Shown: one piece after another, positions 63,207-64,000 of the stretch
Numbering within the stretch: position 1 is the first letter of the stretch
Layout: each line of letters begins with the position of its first letter
Assembly (NCBI GenBank): GCA_964581895.1
Contig: CAZOPR010000009.1
Coordinates: 26,106 to 90,105, forward strand
Direction of reading: 5' to 3'
Length of the DNA stretch: 64,000 nucleotides
Origin: Exilispira sp964581895
GTDB taxonomy: Bacteria; Spirochaetota; JAAYUW01
Program-made: the position numbers and the translations under genes
The notes under the pieces: generated by a model
What the model saw: only the letters and a program-made list of their open reading frames with translations
Database searches by the model: none
Told to the model about the DNA's origin: nothing

Positions 63207-63230
63207 CCCAGACCGCCCCACCACCCACCC
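63207..63230 (-). other. G-quadruplex motif (minus strand)
   Basis: On the minus strand four G runs (GGG, GGG, GGGG, GGG) are joined by loops of 1, 4 and 6 bases within 24 bases, satisfying the usual G3+N1-7 rule. On the plus strand this is a C-rich patch in otherwise strongly AT-rich DNA, about 60 bases after the permease stop. Confidence 0.7.
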
Positions 63231-63951
63231 TGAGATATGTTAGTTACAAATTGCTATTTTAAAAAATTGTATAATTATAAAGTTATATCTCCATTTTTGG
63301 CAATTTTTATGCCAGTAAGAACAATTCAATTATTTCAAAAAATTTTCCAGATTCATTAAGATTGCTAAAAAATAAGAATAAAATTAAGAATAAAAGTAAG
63401 AATAAAACGATATATCAAGATTAATAATCCTATCAGATAAGAAGAAGAAATAATAAAAAAATTAATAATAAAATTAATGAAAAATTTTGAAAGATAATAA
63501 GCTTATTTATTTATAGCAGATATTTCAAAAATTTATACTTAAATGAAGTTTTAAGTAATTTTTATTTAGCATTTCATTCTTGCTCAATTTTATTTTAAGA
63601 TAAAAAATAATTTCAATAAATAATAATTATTATTTTCATTTTTAACACACCTATTTCAGCAAAAAAAGTATTTAAAGTAAAAAATATGGTTAAACAAAAA
63701 AAATTTTTTAAGGATAAAATTAGAAAGAAGGAAAAATATTTATAAAATATTAAAAAAGAAAAAATCAAAGAAAAATCAAAAAAGACAAAAATAGAAATAA
63801 AAAAAAATAAAAAAGAATATATTGATAAAATATATAAAAATGAAAATGAAAAAGAAAATAAGAATGAAAATTAAGAGTTAAAATAAAAAAAATAAAAATG
63901 TTTTTAATTTTAAAAAATAAAAAAAATTTTTAAAATTTTTTCATGAAACAC

Positions 63952-63979
63952 TTGACAAAAACAAAATATAATATATAAA
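63952..63979 (+). promoter_or_regulatory. Promoter-like TTGACA-N16-TATAAA at the right edge
   Basis: A perfect TTGACA (63952-63957) and TATAAA (63974-63979) 16 bp apart, directed into the next segment. Transcription would begin around 63986, next to an ATG at 63987. Confidence 0.45.
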
Positions 63980-63986
63980 TCTAAAT

Positions 63987-64000
63987 ATGAATAAGCAAAA
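63987..64000 (+). CDS. Possible start of an off-window gene
   Basis: ATG at 63987 begins MNKQ and runs off the window. It lies 7 bases after the -10 box of a good promoter, which would give a leaderless mRNA, and has no Shine-Dalgarno sequence. Only four codons are visible. Confidence 0.25.

Larger units (their letters stand above)
63148..63986. other. Long non-coding AT-rich region
   Basis: About 840 bases with no gene I can support. After the G-quadruplex-type patch at 63207-63230 it contains AAGAATAAAA repeats (63370-63410), a mixed stretch, and an extended purine tract on the plus strand from about 63660 to 63900 made of AAAAATGAAAATGAAAAAG-type units. No hairpin terminator of the ABC operon is apparent. 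Confidence 0.6.

Noticed and set aside
1..64000. Replication origin, prophage or insertion sequence
   Set aside because: No dnaA gene or cluster of DnaA boxes noticed, no integrase or transposase, and no terminal inverted repeats flanking gene blocks.

Overview
The window is very AT-rich, encodes densely packed genes on both strands, and looks like a chromosomal segment of a Gram-negative-type (diderm) bacterium with an anaerobic, fermentative lifestyle. The diderm inference rests on an Mla/MCE lipid-transport operon, lipobox-bearing lipoproteins, periplasmic-type hydrolases and a possible divergent LptF/G-like protein. The fermentative inference rests on butyrate kinase and several 2-hydroxyacid/acyl-CoA genes, with no respiratory genes in view. 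The mix of very low G+C, HD-GYP and GGDEF signalling, many TPR proteins and a kinase/STAND/TPR/GGDEF megaprotein makes me think of spirochaetes, but this is a guess; no marker here proves it.

Layout. 1-8.6 kb: start of an off-window gene, a radical SAM/SPASM enzyme, an MFS exporter, a DUF1576-like membrane protein, a small conserved protein, a DegT-type aminotransferase, and a zinc-ribbon membrane protein paired with a condensation-type acyltransferase. 8.6-12.4 kb: an EamA exporter with a low-complexity insert, then a type IIS restriction-modification locus in which the AlwI-family nuclease is destroyed by five stops and two frameshifts while the adenine methyltransferase is intact. 12.5-16.4 kb: an mlaE-mlaF-mlaD operon plus a TPR lipoprotein. 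16.4-19.3 kb (minus): an MTA/SAH-type nucleosidase, butyrate kinase and a 2-hydroxyacid dehydrogenase. 19.6-27.4 kb: trmB, an HD-GYP response regulator, a TetR regulator with a palindromic operator, a long-chain acyl-CoA synthetase, a DUF1015 protein, a secreted metallo-beta-lactamase-fold protein and mtnA. 27.5-31 kb: a second EamA protein, an unknown membrane-anchored protein, and the rplM-rpsI operon closed by a clear terminator. 31-40.7 kb: a stand-alone PAS protein, a six-PAS hybrid histidine kinase, recX, alaS and a soluble SppA-like peptidase. 40.8-51.2 kb: mostly unknown membrane and TPR proteins with a Crp-like regulator and a cupin. 51.4-64 kb: a PanE-like reductase, two ABC-2 exporters, tRNA-Glu(CTC), a 1482-residue GGDEF megaprotein, tRNA-Leu(GAG), a CcdA/thioredoxin lipoprotein pair, and about 850 non-coding bases containing a G-quadruplex-type motif.

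The genes are mostly housekeeping and envelope functions rather than a mobile island. The most striking items are the dead nuclease with its retained methyltransferase, the megaprotein in which both an N-terminal kinase-like domain and a STAND-like ATPase appear to have lost their catalytic residues while the GGDEF domain and its inhibitory site are intact, and a set of promoter-like sequences with an unusually short 14-bp spacer, two of which place the start codon 8 bases after the -10 box. Intergenic DNA is full of short AT-rich tandem repeats and strand-biased purine tracts, and similar low-complexity sequence also appears inside several genes. Domain calls come from motif recognition by eye; no database search was possible.
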